A stretch of 64,000 bases of DNA from Luteolibacter flavescens. GTDB taxonomy: Bacteria > Verrucomicrobiota > Verrucomicrobiia > Verrucomicrobiales > Akkermansiaceae. The DNA lies in assembly GCF_025950085.1 (NCBI RefSeq), contig NZ_JAPDDS010000006.1:248001-312000 (forward strand), written 5' to 3'. A program made the position numbers and the translations under genes. The first letter of the stretch is position 1. Each line of letters opens with the position of its first letter. Positions 8,506 through 18,260 of the stretch are shown here, piece by piece. A model generated the notes under the pieces. It had not been told where the DNA came from. It ran no database searches and was given only the letters and a program-made list of their open reading frames with translations.

Positions 8506-11037
8506 ATGGTGATGAACCGTACCCCAACCACGCCTCCGAAGGACACGGCGCGAGCCCGCGCGTGGAGAATCGTCGTGGGCTATTGGATCTTCGCCACGCT
8601 GTGGATCATCCTTTCGGACCGTGCGCTGGAGCCGCTGCTGCCGCACTCGGAGATGATCCTGCGGTGGAGTCTGGTGAAGGGCCTGCTCTTCGTCATGCTG
8701 ACCTCGGTGCTGCTCTGGTACCTGGTGCGCCGCACCTGCGAGGAGATCGAGGCCAGCTATCAATCGCTGGCCACAAGCGAAAGCGAGCAGCGCGAACTGG
8801 CGAACCAACTCGCCGAGGAGCGCTCGCGCCTCGTGGAGGCCCAGCGGGTCGCGGAGATGGGCTGGTGGGAGTCGGACCTGGTCACAGGTGTCATCGCGTG
8901 GTCTGAGGAAATGCACCGGATTTTCGAGACGGACCCGGCGACCTTTGTCCCGACCTTCGAGATCATCCTCAAGCAGACGCCGGAGGAGGAGAGGGCACGG
9001 GTGGAGGAGGGGTACAAGAATTCGGTGGAGGGCACCGGGCCGGACTCCCTGGTCCACCGGGCCCGCCTGCGCGACGGGCGCGTGAAGCACCTGGAGCTCC
9101 ACTGGAAGGTCTTCCGCGATGGCGCGGGCAAGCCGGTCCGGCTGCTCGGCACCTGTCGCGATGTCACCGCCGGGCGCGAGGCGGAGCAGGCACTGCGCGA
9201 CAGCGAGACGCGCTTCCGCGAGATGGCGGAGAATATTGGCGAGGTCTTCTACAGCTACGACATCGTCCAGGATCGCCTGCTCTACATGAGCCCGGCCTAC
9301 GAGACCGTGTGGGGCCGGCCCCTCGGCGACATCTACGCCGACACGAGGGCCTACATGCAGGACATCCTGCCGGAGGATCGCCCGATGATGGAGGAGGTCG
9401 CCCGCAAGCGCTTCGCCGGGGAGTCGGCGCAAGCGGACTTCCGCATCCGTCGGCCGGATGGCGAGATCCGCTGGCTGAGGGTCCAGTTTGCCCCCATCCC
9501 GGATGCCTCGGGAAAGGTCGGGCGGGTCGTCGGGACCATGCGCGACATCACCGCCTCGAAAATCGCGGAGACCCAGCTCGTCGAGCAGGCGGCGCTGATC
9601 GAAAAGGCGCGCGACGCGATCATCGTGCTCGGCCTCGATCACCAGGTCATCTACTGGAACCACGGTGCCAGCCTGCTCTACGGCTGGACCGCGGAGGAGG
9701 CGATGGGTCGCTCCGTCCGGGAGCTGCTTTATCAGAATGAGCAGGCATTCCTCGCGTCCACCCGCGCGGTGCTGGAGCAGGGCGAATGGTCCGGCGAGAT
9801 CGCACAATTCACCCGCGCGGGACAGGCGGTCACCGTGGACGGCCGCTGGACGCTGCTGCGCGATCCCGAGGGGAAGCCCCGCTCGATCCTCTCCATCAAT
9901 ACCGACATCACCGGGAGGAAGCAGCTCGAGCAGCAGTTCCTGCGGGCGCAGCGGATGGAGAGCATCGGCACGCTGGCCGGCGGCATCGCGCATGACCTGA
10001 ACAACGTGCTCGCCCCCGTCATCATGTCGGTGGACCTGCTGAAGCACCGCCTCGACGATGCCGCGGACCGCGAGATCCTGGAGATCGTGGGTGCCAGCGC
10101 GCGGCGCGGGGCAGACATGGTGCAGCAGATCCTTTCCTTCGCCCGCGGCATGGAGGGCCGCCGCGTGGAGGTGGATGTCGGGCGCGTGCTCCAGGAAGTC
10201 GTCCGCATCATCGGGGATACTTTCCCGAAGTCGATCCGCGTGGAGCTGGAGGCGCCCGCCGGGCTGCTGCGGGTGCATGCCGATCCCACACAGCTCCACC
10301 AGGTGCTGCTGAATCTCTGCGTGAATGCGCGCGACGCCATGCCGGATGGCGGGCTGCTGCGGCTGCGGGCCGTGAACGTGAACAACGACGAGCCACGCGT
10401 GAGGGTGGACGTGGAGGACACCGGCTCGGGCATCCCCGCGGGCCTGCTGGGCAGGATCTTCGACCCCTTTTTCACCAGCAAGGAGCCGGGGAAAGGCACT
10501 GGCCTCGGGCTCTCCACCGCGCTGGCGATCGTGCGCGGCCACGGCGGCACCTTGGAAGTCGCGAGCGAGCCGGGGGAAGGAACCACCTTCACGGTCTCTC
10601 TGCCGGCGCTCGGCCAGGTGGGCTCACGTCCCTCCATCACCGTGAGCCCCAGCCTGCCGCGCGGCCGTGGCGAGACGGTGCTGGTCGTGGATGACGAGGC
10701 ATCGATCCGCCACATCACCCGGCAGACGCTGGAGGCGTATGGCTACGAGATCCTGGATGCGGCGGACGGTGCGGAGGCGATCACGCTCTTCGTCTCGCGG
10801 CGCTTTGAGATCGACGTGGTCATTACGGACATGGCAATGCCGCGCGTCGATGGCCCGGCCCTGATCCGCGAACTGCGCCGCATCGACCCGACGGTGCCGG
10901 TGATCGGCGTCAGCGGCGTCACGTCCATGGCGTCCTTCGATGAAGGCGGCGAGCCGGTGAAATTCCTGCCAAAGCCCTACACGACCGCGGCCCTCCTGAC
11001 GGCCCTGCGCGATGTATTGGAAATGCAGGTGCGGTGA
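8506..11037 (+). CDS. hybrid PAS-PAS-PAS sensor histidine kinase with receiver
   Basis: An 843-residue inner-membrane kinase. Two membrane segments lie at about residues 18-38 and 60-78, then a helical linker and three PAS/PAC domains (about 105-225, 226-350, 355-470; PAC ends GTCRDVTAGREAEQAL, GTMRDITASKIAETQL, SINTDITGRKQLEQQF). The HisKA H-box is AGGIAHDLNNVLAPV with His496. The ATPase domain has GSGIPAGLLGRIFDPFF and GKGTGLGLSTAL. The C-terminal receiver has VVDDEAS and Asp775 in VVITDMAMPRVDG. The layout is that of phosphorelay starters. The N-terminal membrane region is short, so the periplasmic sensor is minimal and sensing is likely by the PAS domains. Confidence 0.95.
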   Translation: MVMNRTPTTPPKDTARARAWRIVVGYWIFATLWIILSDRALEPLLPHSEMILRWSLVKGLLFVMLTSVLLWYLVRRTCEEIEASYQSLATSESEQRELANQLAEERSRLVEAQRVAEMGWWESDLVTGVIAWSEEMHRIFETDPATFVPTFEIILKQTPEEERARVEEGYKNSVEGTGPDSLVHRARLRDGRVKHLELHWKVFRDGAGKPVRLLGTCRDVTAGREAEQALRDSETRFREMAENIGEVFYSYDIVQDRLLYMSPAYETVWGRPLGDIYADTRAYMQDILPEDRPMMEEVARKRFAGESAQADFRIRRPDGEIRWLRVQFAPIPDASGKVGRVVGTMRDITASKIAETQLVEQAALIEKARDAIIVLGLDHQVIYWNHGASLLYGWTAEEAMGRSVRELLYQNEQAFLASTRAVLEQGEWSGEIAQFTRAGQAVTVDGRWTLLRDPEGKPRSILSINTDITGRKQLEQQFLRAQRMESIGTLAGGIAHDLNNVLAPVIMSVDLLKHRLDDAADREILEIVGASARRGADMVQQILSFARGMEGRRVEVDVGRVLQEVVRIIGDTFPKSIRVELEAPAGLLRVHADPTQLHQVLLNLCVNARDAMPDGGLLRLRAVNVNNDEPRVRVDVEDTGSGIPAGLLGRIFDPFFTSKEPGKGTGLGLSTALAIVRGHGGTLEVASEPGEGTTFTVSLPALGQVGSRPSITVSPSLPRGRGETVLVVDDEASIRHITRQTLEAYGYEILDAADGAEAITLFVSRRFEIDVVITDMAMPRVDGPALIRELRRIDPTVPVIGVSGVTSMASFDEGGEPVKFLPKPYTTAALLTALRDVLEMQVR

Positions 11038-11041
11038 GAAG

Positions 11042-13051
11042 TCATTCCCACTCGCTCGCCATCTCCTTTATCTCTGCCGCCTGCCGTTCCCGTAATGCGT
11101 TCACATGGGTCTTGCTGGTCCATGGTGAGAAGAGCGGGTCCTTCGCCATCCAGTGGCGCTCCATGGCCATCGAGACAGGCACGGCGATGAGGAGCGTGGC
11201 AACGCCAGTCATCGCCCATGGCAGCGTGGCCCTCATCACCAGATTTGGCCGCAGGGATGCGAGGCGCGTCGAGAAGAGAGCCATGATGCCCTGCCACAGG
11301 AGCCACAGGATGCCACACGCGGCCATGCCTCCGGTCGCGATGAGATAGATCTTCTCCTCGTCTCCGCTGAGAGTGTCGAAGTAACGGAGGGCTCCTGCAG
11401 CGGGGATCGACAGGCCGGTCAGCGCCGCGACTCCCCAGCCGATCCACGCATGTGAAACGCCCAGGCCGATGACGCCGCCGCGCACTCCCCAACGCCATCG
11501 GGCGGTCTGGAGCAGCATCACCGCCGAAAGAATGAAGCCCGCGCTGGGCTGGATGATCCAGATCAAGGGTGACCACACCTCATCCATTCCTCGATCGGTC
11601 CAGCCGAGCGGAGTCATCCGGGTGATGCCCCCCCACCACAGCCACGGGAGGGCAAGCCCGAGTCCGACAATCCACAGGTGATCTTCCTTCTTCAAGAGCG
11701 GCATCAGCCCGCGGGCAAGCCGCTTCACTGCCACCGAACGACGGCATGTCTCAAGTCCGACCAATCCGGCGAAGACCAGGGCAAGGAATGAGATCGGTGC
11801 GAGAAGGACGCGGTGCATGAAGGCAAACTCCGCGAGCTTTGACGGGAGAGTTTCTTCTGGCGTGATGCTGGCAGGTATGCGCGCTGTGGAACGCAAACGA
11901 AACCCTATTGAGAATTCCATCTCCGGTGAGAGTGGGTCGTGGGACGAGGTTAGGCGCGACAGGATTGAGATGCGATGCTCCGCCTCTGCTATTTCATCCG
12001 TCATGACGAATCCATCAAGGCCCCACAGGATCGATCCCCCCATATCTTCCAACTGAGCGAGGATTCCGTCGTTGCTGAATTCACCAGCCTGCGGCGAGTC
12101 GATCACCCGCTCGGTAACGTGCTTCCACTTGTCGAAGAAATTCTTCAACCCGTCCATGTCGCCATCTGCGAGCAAAGCCTGGCAATGAGCTTCCGCCAAT
12201 GTTTCCAGAGCATCTGAATCGGATTTGAATGTCGGTCTCACCAATTCAGAGATCTCCAGCGCGATCATTTCTTCGGTGAGCGAGCGAGGAGAAGGGAAGG
12301 CGTCCATTTGTTGCCTCTGCAGACTGGTCGCATGGTCAACGTAAACAGGCTTTGCCGCAGCTTCGGAAAACAACTCCAGTGCTTTGTCGAAATCGGCTTT
12401 GGAACTAACCCGGATAGCTCCATTGTATAAGCGGGTATTGATGTCGCCGTGAGCCTTCGCCAACTGGGGAGTAATCCTCAGCAGAGGATAGAGAGCATTG
12501 TCCGGATCAAGACGGGCAACGTTTTCCCAGTCGATGTCGGCGGAGTGGTCCGTCCAATCCACCTGCCGGGTGACATGCTGCTGGAGCATAGCGAGGTCGC
12601 CGGGATCTCTCGCGAGAATGTCCGCGGTTTCCTCGGGCGATCCCGCCTTCGGATGAAGGCCGAGCGGCAGCGTGGGCGCGACCCTGCGCAGATGGTCGAC
12701 AACCAGTGCCGTTTTCCCGGGATCGTCTCCCACGGCATAGAGCTCGCGGGAACTCATCATGGTCACCTGTCTCAGGAGGAAGGTCTGCCATGCGAGGTGC
12801 AGGATCACCGCCGCCACGGCCCCGGTCAGCAACACCGCGCTGACGCTCAGCAGGGCGCGGCGCAAGCGCGGCTTCGGCGGCGGAGCCGAGGCCAGTGCTT
12901 CATTCGGCCCGGTGAGATCCAGCATTTCATACGGGATGCCGCCGTGCGTGGTGCGCGACATCAGCTCGCCTTTTGCCTCCTCCCGTTCTTCGGGAGAGGA
13001 GGCAAGGTGCCGCGTTGCCAGATCCAGAAACCGCTCCACGTCCGGGGTCAT
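11042..13051 (-). CDS. polytopic membrane protein, unknown function
   Basis: A 669-residue protein. Residues 1-65 are a soluble, charged helical segment; one membrane helix at about 68-92 (LLSVSAVLLTGAVAAVILHL). About 95-420 are probably outside the cytoplasm and largely helical, with the sequence ELFSEAAAKPVYV and IALEISELVRPTF. About 430-640 contain six hydrophobic helices. The topology suggests a membrane-bound sensor, but there is no known domain. The N-terminus starting with FLDLATRHLASSPEEREEAKGELMSR resembles the short helical segment at the start of HAAS-like membrane proteins (DUF1700-like). It ends 4 bp from the end of the convergent hybrid kinase gene. Confidence 0.75.
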   Translation of the reverse strand: MTPDVERFLDLATRHLASSPEEREEAKGELMSRTTHGGIPYEMLDLTGPNEALASAPPPKPRLRRALLSVSAVLLTGAVAAVILHLAWQTFLLRQVTMMSSRELYAVGDDPGKTALVVDHLRRVAPTLPLGLHPKAGSPEETADILARDPGDLAMLQQHVTRQVDWTDHSADIDWENVARLDPDNALYPLLRITPQLAKAHGDINTRLYNGAIRVSSKADFDKALELFSEAAAKPVYVDHATSLQRQQMDAFPSPRSLTEEMIALEISELVRPTFKSDSDALETLAEAHCQALLADGDMDGLKNFFDKWKHVTERVIDSPQAGEFSNDGILAQLEDMGGSILWGLDGFVMTDEIAEAEHRISILSRLTSSHDPLSPEMEFSIGFRLRSTARIPASITPEETLPSKLAEFAFMHRVLLAPISFLALVFAGLVGLETCRRSVAVKRLARGLMPLLKKEDHLWIVGLGLALPWLWWGGITRMTPLGWTDRGMDEVWSPLIWIIQPSAGFILSAVMLLQTARWRWGVRGGVIGLGVSHAWIGWGVAALTGLSIPAAGALRYFDTLSGDEEKIYLIATGGMAACGILWLLWQGIMALFSTRLASLRPNLVMRATLPWAMTGVATLLIAVPVSMAMERHWMAKDPLFSPWTSKTHVNALRERQAAEIKEMASEWE

Positions 13052-13103
13052 GGACGGCGGTTCTAGCAGAAGATAATTCGGCGCAAAGGATTTCCCGGAA
13101 GCG

Positions 13104-13613
13104 TCAACCTATCTCCCAGGGCTCCGCCATCTGCGGTTCATCGGCGGGAGTTTTTACGCGTGCTTCTTCCAGATGCTTCTCGATGCACGCGAGGATCGTG
13201 TCGAAGTCGGACGTCTTGCTGACGAAGGGCAGGCCGCCGGTCTGGGTCTCGCCATCGGGCGTCTCCGGGTTCTCCTCGACCAGCGCGGTGAGCATCAGCA
13301 CCGGGATATTCTTCAGGTCGGGATCGGCGCGGAATTGCGCGACCACGTCACCGCCGTCCATGCCGGGCATGACGACGTCGATGACGCACAGGTCGGGCAT
13401 GAAGTTCTTCGCGGTGGTCAGCGCGAGGGAGGAGTCGTTGATGTCGTGGACATCGAAGTTGCCGACTTCCTCGAGGTTCGCACGCAGCAGGGCGGTGAAG
13501 TCGGCTTCATCGTCGATGATCAGGATTCGGGGCGTTTCCATGGCAGTGGTGGTATTTGGCAAGTTAGTGGAAGTTGGGAAATTCGCGAGGTCTTCTCGCA
13601 GGAGGGATGCCAT
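13104..13613 (-). CDS. response regulator receiver protein
   Basis: A receiver-only protein downstream of the PAS kinase at 9 bp, on the same strand. The frame begins at 13613, but an ATG at 13541 gives METPRILIIDDEAD and a more normal receiver length; the upstream 24 residues look like a poor coding segment. Phospho-acceptor Asp55 (short start) lies in LCVIDVVMPGMDG. There is an acidic insertion EENPETPDGETQTGGLPFV before the conserved VSKTSD lysine, which is unusual. It has no output domain and is most likely the partner of the adjacent kinase. Confidence 0.9.
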   Translation of the reverse strand: MASLLREDLANFPTSTNLPNTTTAMETPRILIIDDEADFTALLRANLEEVGNFDVHDINDSSLALTTAKNFMPDLCVIDVVMPGMDGGDVVAQFRADPDLKNIPVLMLTALVEENPETPDGETQTGGLPFVSKTSDFDTILACIEKHLEEARVKTPADEPQMAEPWEIG

Positions 13614-13622
13614 TTTCGTTCG

Positions 13623-15869
13623 TCAGGTCTTCAGGGTGATGGATGCCCTGACGCCGCCGCCGGGCAGGTTTTCCAGCTCCAGCATGCCATTGTGGAGTTC
13701 CACGATCTTCCGGCACACGGCGAGTCCCAGGCCGGTGCCCTGGCCCGTGGCCTTCGTCGTGAAGAAGGGGTCGAAGATCTTCGACATGTTTGCCTCGTCG
13801 ATGCCGGAGCCGCTGTCATCCACCTCGATCCGCACCACCCGGTCGCCCTCGCGCAGGTGCCCGGCGGTGCGGACGCCCACGTCGCGGCGCACCCCGCTCA
13901 GTGCGCGGGAGAAGGCCCGTACCGTCAGCGTGCCTCCGTCCGGCATGGCATGCATCGCATTGATCATGAGATTGACCATCACCTGCTCCATCTTCGTCGC
14001 ATCCACGCTCACGCGCGGCAGGGCGGGCTGGATCTCGGTCTCCAGCTTCACCTTCGCCTGCCTCAGCGGATACTCCACCAGCGCGAGCGAGTCGCCGATG
14101 ACCTCGGAGATATCCTTTGGCTCCACGGAGAGCTTCCGCGCCGACGAGTAGTCCACCAGGCCCTTCACGATCTTCTTCGCGCGGTCGATCCCGCGCTTCA
14201 TTCGCTCGATGGTCTCCTGCGCCTGCGTGTCCTCCGCGGGGATGCGGCGCGCGAGCAGCTCGATGCCCATGCCGATCATCGCGAGCGGGTTCTTCACCTC
14301 GTGCGCGACGCCCGCCGCGAGGCGACCCACCGACTCCATTTTCTCCGCCTGGATCAATTGTTCCTGCGCGCGCTTCAGGTCCTCGTTCGCCTTCACCAGA
14401 TCCTGGTTCAGCACATGCATCGCCTGCTCGGCGGCCTTGCGGTCGGTGATGTCCGTGGAGATCGCGCCGATCGACTGGATCTGCCCGTTCAGGTCGCGCA
14501 GGGGGAATTTCACCGCCACGTAGGTGCGCGGCTCGTTGTCCACGTACAGCTCCTCGTCCATCTGGAGCGCCTCGCCGCCTTCCGCGATGAGGATGTCGTG
14601 CTTGCGGAATTTATCGGCGGCGGATTTGTCCGCGATGAGCTGGTGGTCCGTGAAGCCCAGCACGTCCTTGCGCGCCAGGCCGAAGAGATCCTCGAAGCCG
14701 CGGTTCACCATCAGGTAGCGGCCCTCCAGGTCCTTCATCGAGATGACGGCCGGGCTGTTGTCGATGATGGCCTGCATCCGCTGCTCGGCCTGGATCACCT
14801 CCAGTTGCGCGCGGCGTTGCTCGGTCACGTCGCGGTCCATGCCGACGAAACCCCAGATCTGGCCTTCCGCGTCGAAGAGCGGCACCTTCGTCGTGACGAA
14901 GTGATGGACGTCGCCGGGCTTCCACTCCAGGTCCCACTCGCGGTTGATCACGCCGAGCCGGTTCTCGATGATGCTCTGGTCCTCGGCCTCGCCTTCCTTC
15001 ACGATGGTTTCCGGGAAGTAGTGCGCCGGGGTCTTGCCGATCATCTCCTCCGGAGAAGAGGCACCGACCCACTCGGCCATCGCGCGGTTCACCACCAGGT
15101 ACTGGCGCTGCAGGTCGCGGGCGAAGATCTTGTCGGGGAAGGCGTCAATGAGGGAGCGCAGCAGGTAGCGCTCGCGCTCCAGCTCCTGCTTCGCATTCAC
15201 CAGCTCGCTCACGTCGCTGGACATGCCGAAGGTGCCGATGATGTTTCCCTCGCGGTCGCGGAAGGGCATCTTGTTCGTCAGCACCCAGCCGACCGATCCG
15301 TCGGGGAAGACCTCGTGCTCGACCAGGCCGTTGACCGGCACGCCGGTATTGATGATGCGCAGCTCGTCCGCGCGCGCATCGTCGGCGTGCTCGCGGTCGA
15401 AGAGGTCGTGGTCGTTCTTCCCGATCAGGTCGCGCGGGTGGCCCTTCCTCACGTAGGTCGCCATGCTCTGGTTCACGCGGAGGAAGCGGGATTCGCGGTC
15501 CTTGAAATAGATGTTGGCCGGCACGTTCGCCATCAGCATCTCGAAGTAGTGGTCGAGCTGCCGGTGCTGCTCGCGCATCTGGACGAGCTCGTCCTCCAGC
15601 CGCCGGTTGATCTCCGCAAGCCGGTCGGACGCGCTCGTGGCCTCAGGGATGGTGCGCAGCCGCCCGATCAGCAGGCCGGTGGCGAGCAGGATCACGGCGC
15701 TCGCCGCGACCCGGGTGATCAGGTCGCTCTCCTCGATCACCAGCCACGACGTGCCGAGCAGGATGAAGATCCCCGCAAGGATGACCAGTGCGCCGGAGCG
15801 GCGCATGGGCACGGGGGGAGGATCGCTTTTCACCACTAACAGCTTCGCACGCAACCGGCCCGAGTGCAA
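13623..15869 (-). CDS. PAS-PAS-PAS sensor histidine kinase
   Basis: A 748-residue membrane kinase. The N-terminus has two hydrophobic helices (about 27-44 and 52-68), then a coiled linker (RLAEINRRLEDELVQMREQH) and three PAS/PAC units: about 105-225, 228-350 and 355-475. The HisKA H-box is LAAGVAHEVKNPLAMIG with His523. The ATPase domain has N-box VMVNLMINAMHAMPDGG, DSGSGIDEANMSKIFDPFF and GQGTGLGLAV. There is no receiver, unlike its neighbour 2.6 kb away. Together with the 13104-13613 receiver it makes an operon-encoded pair. The three PAS domains each begin with a similar NVPANIYFKD / DAFPDKIFARD / NSPAVISMKD opening, suggesting internal duplication. Confidence 0.95.
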   Translation of the reverse strand: MHSGRLRAKLLVVKSDPPPVPMRRSGALVILAGIFILLGTSWLVIEESDLITRVAASAVILLATGLLIGRLRTIPEATSASDRLAEINRRLEDELVQMREQHRQLDHYFEMLMANVPANIYFKDRESRFLRVNQSMATYVRKGHPRDLIGKNDHDLFDREHADDARADELRIINTGVPVNGLVEHEVFPDGSVGWVLTNKMPFRDREGNIIGTFGMSSDVSELVNAKQELERERYLLRSLIDAFPDKIFARDLQRQYLVVNRAMAEWVGASSPEEMIGKTPAHYFPETIVKEGEAEDQSIIENRLGVINREWDLEWKPGDVHHFVTTKVPLFDAEGQIWGFVGMDRDVTEQRRAQLEVIQAEQRMQAIIDNSPAVISMKDLEGRYLMVNRGFEDLFGLARKDVLGFTDHQLIADKSAADKFRKHDILIAEGGEALQMDEELYVDNEPRTYVAVKFPLRDLNGQIQSIGAISTDITDRKAAEQAMHVLNQDLVKANEDLKRAQEQLIQAEKMESVGRLAAGVAHEVKNPLAMIGMGIELLARRIPAEDTQAQETIERMKRGIDRAKKIVKGLVDYSSARKLSVEPKDISEVIGDSLALVEYPLRQAKVKLETEIQPALPRVSVDATKMEQVMVNLMINAMHAMPDGGTLTVRAFSRALSGVRRDVGVRTAGHLREGDRVVRIEVDDSGSGIDEANMSKIFDPFFTTKATGQGTGLGLAVCRKIVELHNGMLELENLPGGGVRASITLKT

Positions 15870-15902
15870 ATGGCATGGTGAGGGATCGTGAGAAATACCG
15901 CC

Positions 15903-17387
15903 TCAGCGCGCCTCCGGCAGAAGCAGGATTCGCTTGATCTCCTCGATCGCCTGCGAGTGGTGGAATGACCCGTGACCGGCAGGCACCTCGAAGGATGACT
16001 CCGCTCCCGGCAGGCTGGAGCTGGACGGCGCGACGAAGAGATCGCGCGAGCCGGTGATGACGTGACCGGCGGTGCCCTTCACCAGCGGCAGGCGGTCGAA
16101 GATTTCCATGGACCGCTGCTTCGGCGAGAGCGCGATGAGGCTGGTGACCTTGCCGCGCGTGAGTGATTCGTAGTCGGGCTGGAGCATGCCCGGGTTCTTC
16201 TTCTCGATGCCGCGGAAGAAATCCTGGAAGCGGTCGTCCTGTGCCACGAAGCGCTGGCCGAAGCGGCCCAGCCACGAGTTCGCCCAGTTGCTCCCGCGGA
16301 AGGGGACGGAGCAGAAGATGACGCGGTCCACGTGAGTACGAGGTTTCCAGTAGAAGGCCTCGTCCAGCGTGCGTCGCTCGTCGTGGGTGAGGTCGAGCGA
16401 GGACAGCGGGCGGGTGAAGACGGCATCCCAGAAGGCATCACGGGGATCGACGGCCAGCGACTTCGCGAGCAGGCCGCCATTGCTGTGCGCGATCACCACG
16501 CTGCGCCGCATCGCGGGATCGTCGCCCTCGGGATCGAGGTGCTTTCTCAGCTCGTCGAGCTGCCCGCGCATGATGCGGGCCGAGTAGAGCGCCGGGGCAT
16601 TGGTCGGGTAGAGGTAGTGCCACACCTGGTAGCGGCTGCGGATGGCGGGGTCCGCCCACAGCTCATTGGTCAGCTCGGCCCAGGCGAGCGGCGTGGAAAA
16701 GAGGCCGTGGATGCAGATGACCGGCGTGCGCTTCGGATCGTACTCCTCCACGAGCGCGAAGCCGGACTCGCGCAGCGACTTCTTGCGGATCACCGCGGTG
16801 ATGCCCGACTGCGCGAGCGGCCGCGTGTGCTCCAGCATCGCCGTCCATGGCACGGTGAAGTCGCCAGCGAGCGTCTGCCGCTTGCCGGCGAGCATGATGC
16901 TCTCGGTCTTCAGCCGGTCGTGGAGGCGGATCTCGATTTCGCGCGCGCCCTTCCTCACCGCGACCGCGGTCACGGCACGCGTGATGGCCTCCGGCGGGTA
17001 CCAGCGCTCTATGGCTTGCCGGTGGCGATTCTCGCGATAGCCGGTGAGCGGGATGCCGATGCCATCCACCTGATGGTGCGCCAGCCCCGTCACCTTGTAG
17101 CGGGAGGCAGGCTCCAGCCGGTCGAAGTAGTCCGCCGCATAGATGCCTTCTCCGCCCTGGTGAAAGCGGACCGTGTAGCCATCGACCGTGCTTTCTCCTC
17201 GCGGCGCGCCTGCCAGCCACTCGCCCAGCGCGCGCTTCGCCGCGGCGTCCTGCGCTCCCTCCAGCGCCCGGTGCAGGTCGGTTGGCGAGACGGCGGCGCG
17301 GCGTTGCTTCTCGGCAATGCGCTCAAGCCTCGCCGGGGCACAGGCGGCCACGGCGAGGGCGATCAGGACGGCGGGGAGGAGGCGCAT
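15903..17387 (-). CDS. lipoprotein alpha/beta hydrolase
   Basis: A 494-residue exported protein. Signal sequence MRLLPAVLIALAVAACAPA contains a lipobox (VAAC), so the mature protein is probably a lipid-anchored outer-membrane or periplasmic lipoprotein. The catalytic half has VICIHGLFSTPLAWAELTNEL (oxyanion region) and the nucleophile elbow VVIAHSNGGLLAKSLA, with the Ser in AHSNGG; GHGSFHHSQAIEEI near the end gives the catalytic His (H in GHG). This is the esterase/lipase fold; substrate unknown. The N-terminal about 190 residues carry no recognised domain. It has a short hairpin on its 5' side (17406-17431), between it and wrbA. Confidence 0.85.
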   Translation of the reverse strand: MRLLPAVLIALAVAACAPARLERIAEKQRRAAVSPTDLHRALEGAQDAAAKRALGEWLAGAPRGESTVDGYTVRFHQGGEGIYAADYFDRLEPASRYKVTGLAHHQVDGIGIPLTGYRENRHRQAIERWYPPEAITRAVTAVAVRKGAREIEIRLHDRLKTESIMLAGKRQTLAGDFTVPWTAMLEHTRPLAQSGITAVIRKKSLRESGFALVEEYDPKRTPVICIHGLFSTPLAWAELTNELWADPAIRSRYQVWHYLYPTNAPALYSARIMRGQLDELRKHLDPEGDDPAMRRSVVIAHSNGGLLAKSLAVDPRDAFWDAVFTRPLSSLDLTHDERRTLDEAFYWKPRTHVDRVIFCSVPFRGSNWANSWLGRFGQRFVAQDDRFQDFFRGIEKKNPGMLQPDYESLTRGKVTSLIALSPKQRSMEIFDRLPLVKGTAGHVITGSRDLFVAPSSSSLPGAESSFEVPAGHGSFHHSQAIEEIKRILLLPEAR

Positions 17388-17405
17388 GCCGGTGGTGGAT
17401 GAAGT

Positions 17406-17431
17406 GTCCCGTCGACTTGTGTCGACGGGAC
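17406..17431. terminator. perfect hairpin between hydrolase and wrbA genes
   Basis: An 11-bp perfect inverted repeat (GTCCCGTCGAC / GTCGACGGGAC) with a TTGT loop lies just 3' of the wrbA-like gene. There is no U-tract, so it could be a terminator, mRNA stabiliser, or palindromic repeat element. Confidence 0.5.
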
Positions 17432-17442
17432 CTCGGCACTCC

Positions 17443-18042
17443 TCAGGCCTTCAGCTTCGCAGCGATGCCGGCGACGTGCTTGCCCTGGAAGCGGGCGAGC
17501 GAGAGCTCCTTCTCGCTCGGCTGGCGCGAGCCATCGGCACCGGCGATGGTAGCCGCGCCGTAGGGGCTGCCACCGCGGACCTCGCTGATGTCGGTCAGCT
17601 CCGGTGCGGCATAGGGCAGGCCCACATAGACCATGCCGTGGTGGAGCAGGGTGGGGATGAAGGTGAGGATGGTGGACTCGTTACCGCCGCCGGTGCCGGT
17701 GCTGGCGAAGACGCTGCCGACCTTGCCGACGAGCGCGCCTTCCATCCACAGCTTGCCGGTCTGGTCGAGGAAGTTCCGCATCTGCGCGGCCATGTTGCCG
17801 AAGCGGGTGGGCGTGCCGAAGATGATCGCGTCGTATTGACCCAGCTCCTTCGGGTCGGCGACGGGTGCGGCCTGGTCGAGCTTAGCGCCATAGGCGGCGG
17901 CGACTTCCGGCGGCATGGTTTCCGGGACGCGCTTGAGGGTGACTTCCACGCCATCCACGGTGCGCGCGCCTTCGGCGACGGCGTTTGCCATGGTTTCGAT
18001 GTGGCCGTAGGTGGAGTAGTAGAGGACGAGGAGCTTGGTCAT
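17443..18042 (-). CDS. wrbA: NAD(P)H:quinone oxidoreductase, WrbA type
   Basis: A 199-residue flavodoxin-like enzyme that reduces quinones two electrons at a time, protecting against oxidative stress. The start at 18042 gives [21 protein letters not shown], the FMN phosphate-binding loop. Later features include [20 protein letters not shown] and the [10 protein letters not shown] loop. Both match the WrbA family. The open frame to 18219 upstream is non-coding. It is transcribed away from the GxGYxYP gene across 218 bp. Confidence 0.92.
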   Translation of the reverse strand: MTKLLVLYYSTYGHIETMANAVAEGARTVDGVEVTLKRVPETMPPEVAAAYGAKLDQAAPVADPKELGQYDAIIFGTPTRFGNMAAQMRNFLDQTGKLWMEGALVGKVGSVFASTGTGGGNESTILTFIPTLLHHGMVYVGLPYAAPELTDISEVRGGSPYGAATIAGADGSRQPSEKELSLARFQGKHVAGIAAKLKA

Positions 18043-18260
18043 GACGGTATTGATTTTGGGATAACGGGAAGCAGCGTGACAGAAATCCGCGGGCGCGGGA
18101 AATAGCCTCTCGGAAGCCTCAGCATGCGGGAAACGCATGGCCCCGTCCGCATGTCTGATTCTTTTGTGGAACGGAGTCCACCAGTGAAACAATCTCGCCG
18201 GGCAAGACGTAGCGGGCATTCCCCCGGCTCATTGGACAACGCCAGCCATTCATCTCCAAC

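Noticed and set aside
8407-10542. A 711-codon minus-strand frame opposite the hybrid kinase
   Set aside because: Antisense shadow of HisKA/PAS sequence; composition is not protein-like.
13173-15839. An 888-codon plus-strand frame opposite the PAS kinase
   Set aside because: It is antisense to a clear histidine kinase and has His/Asp/Arg-rich low-complexity composition typical of GC-rich shadow frames.
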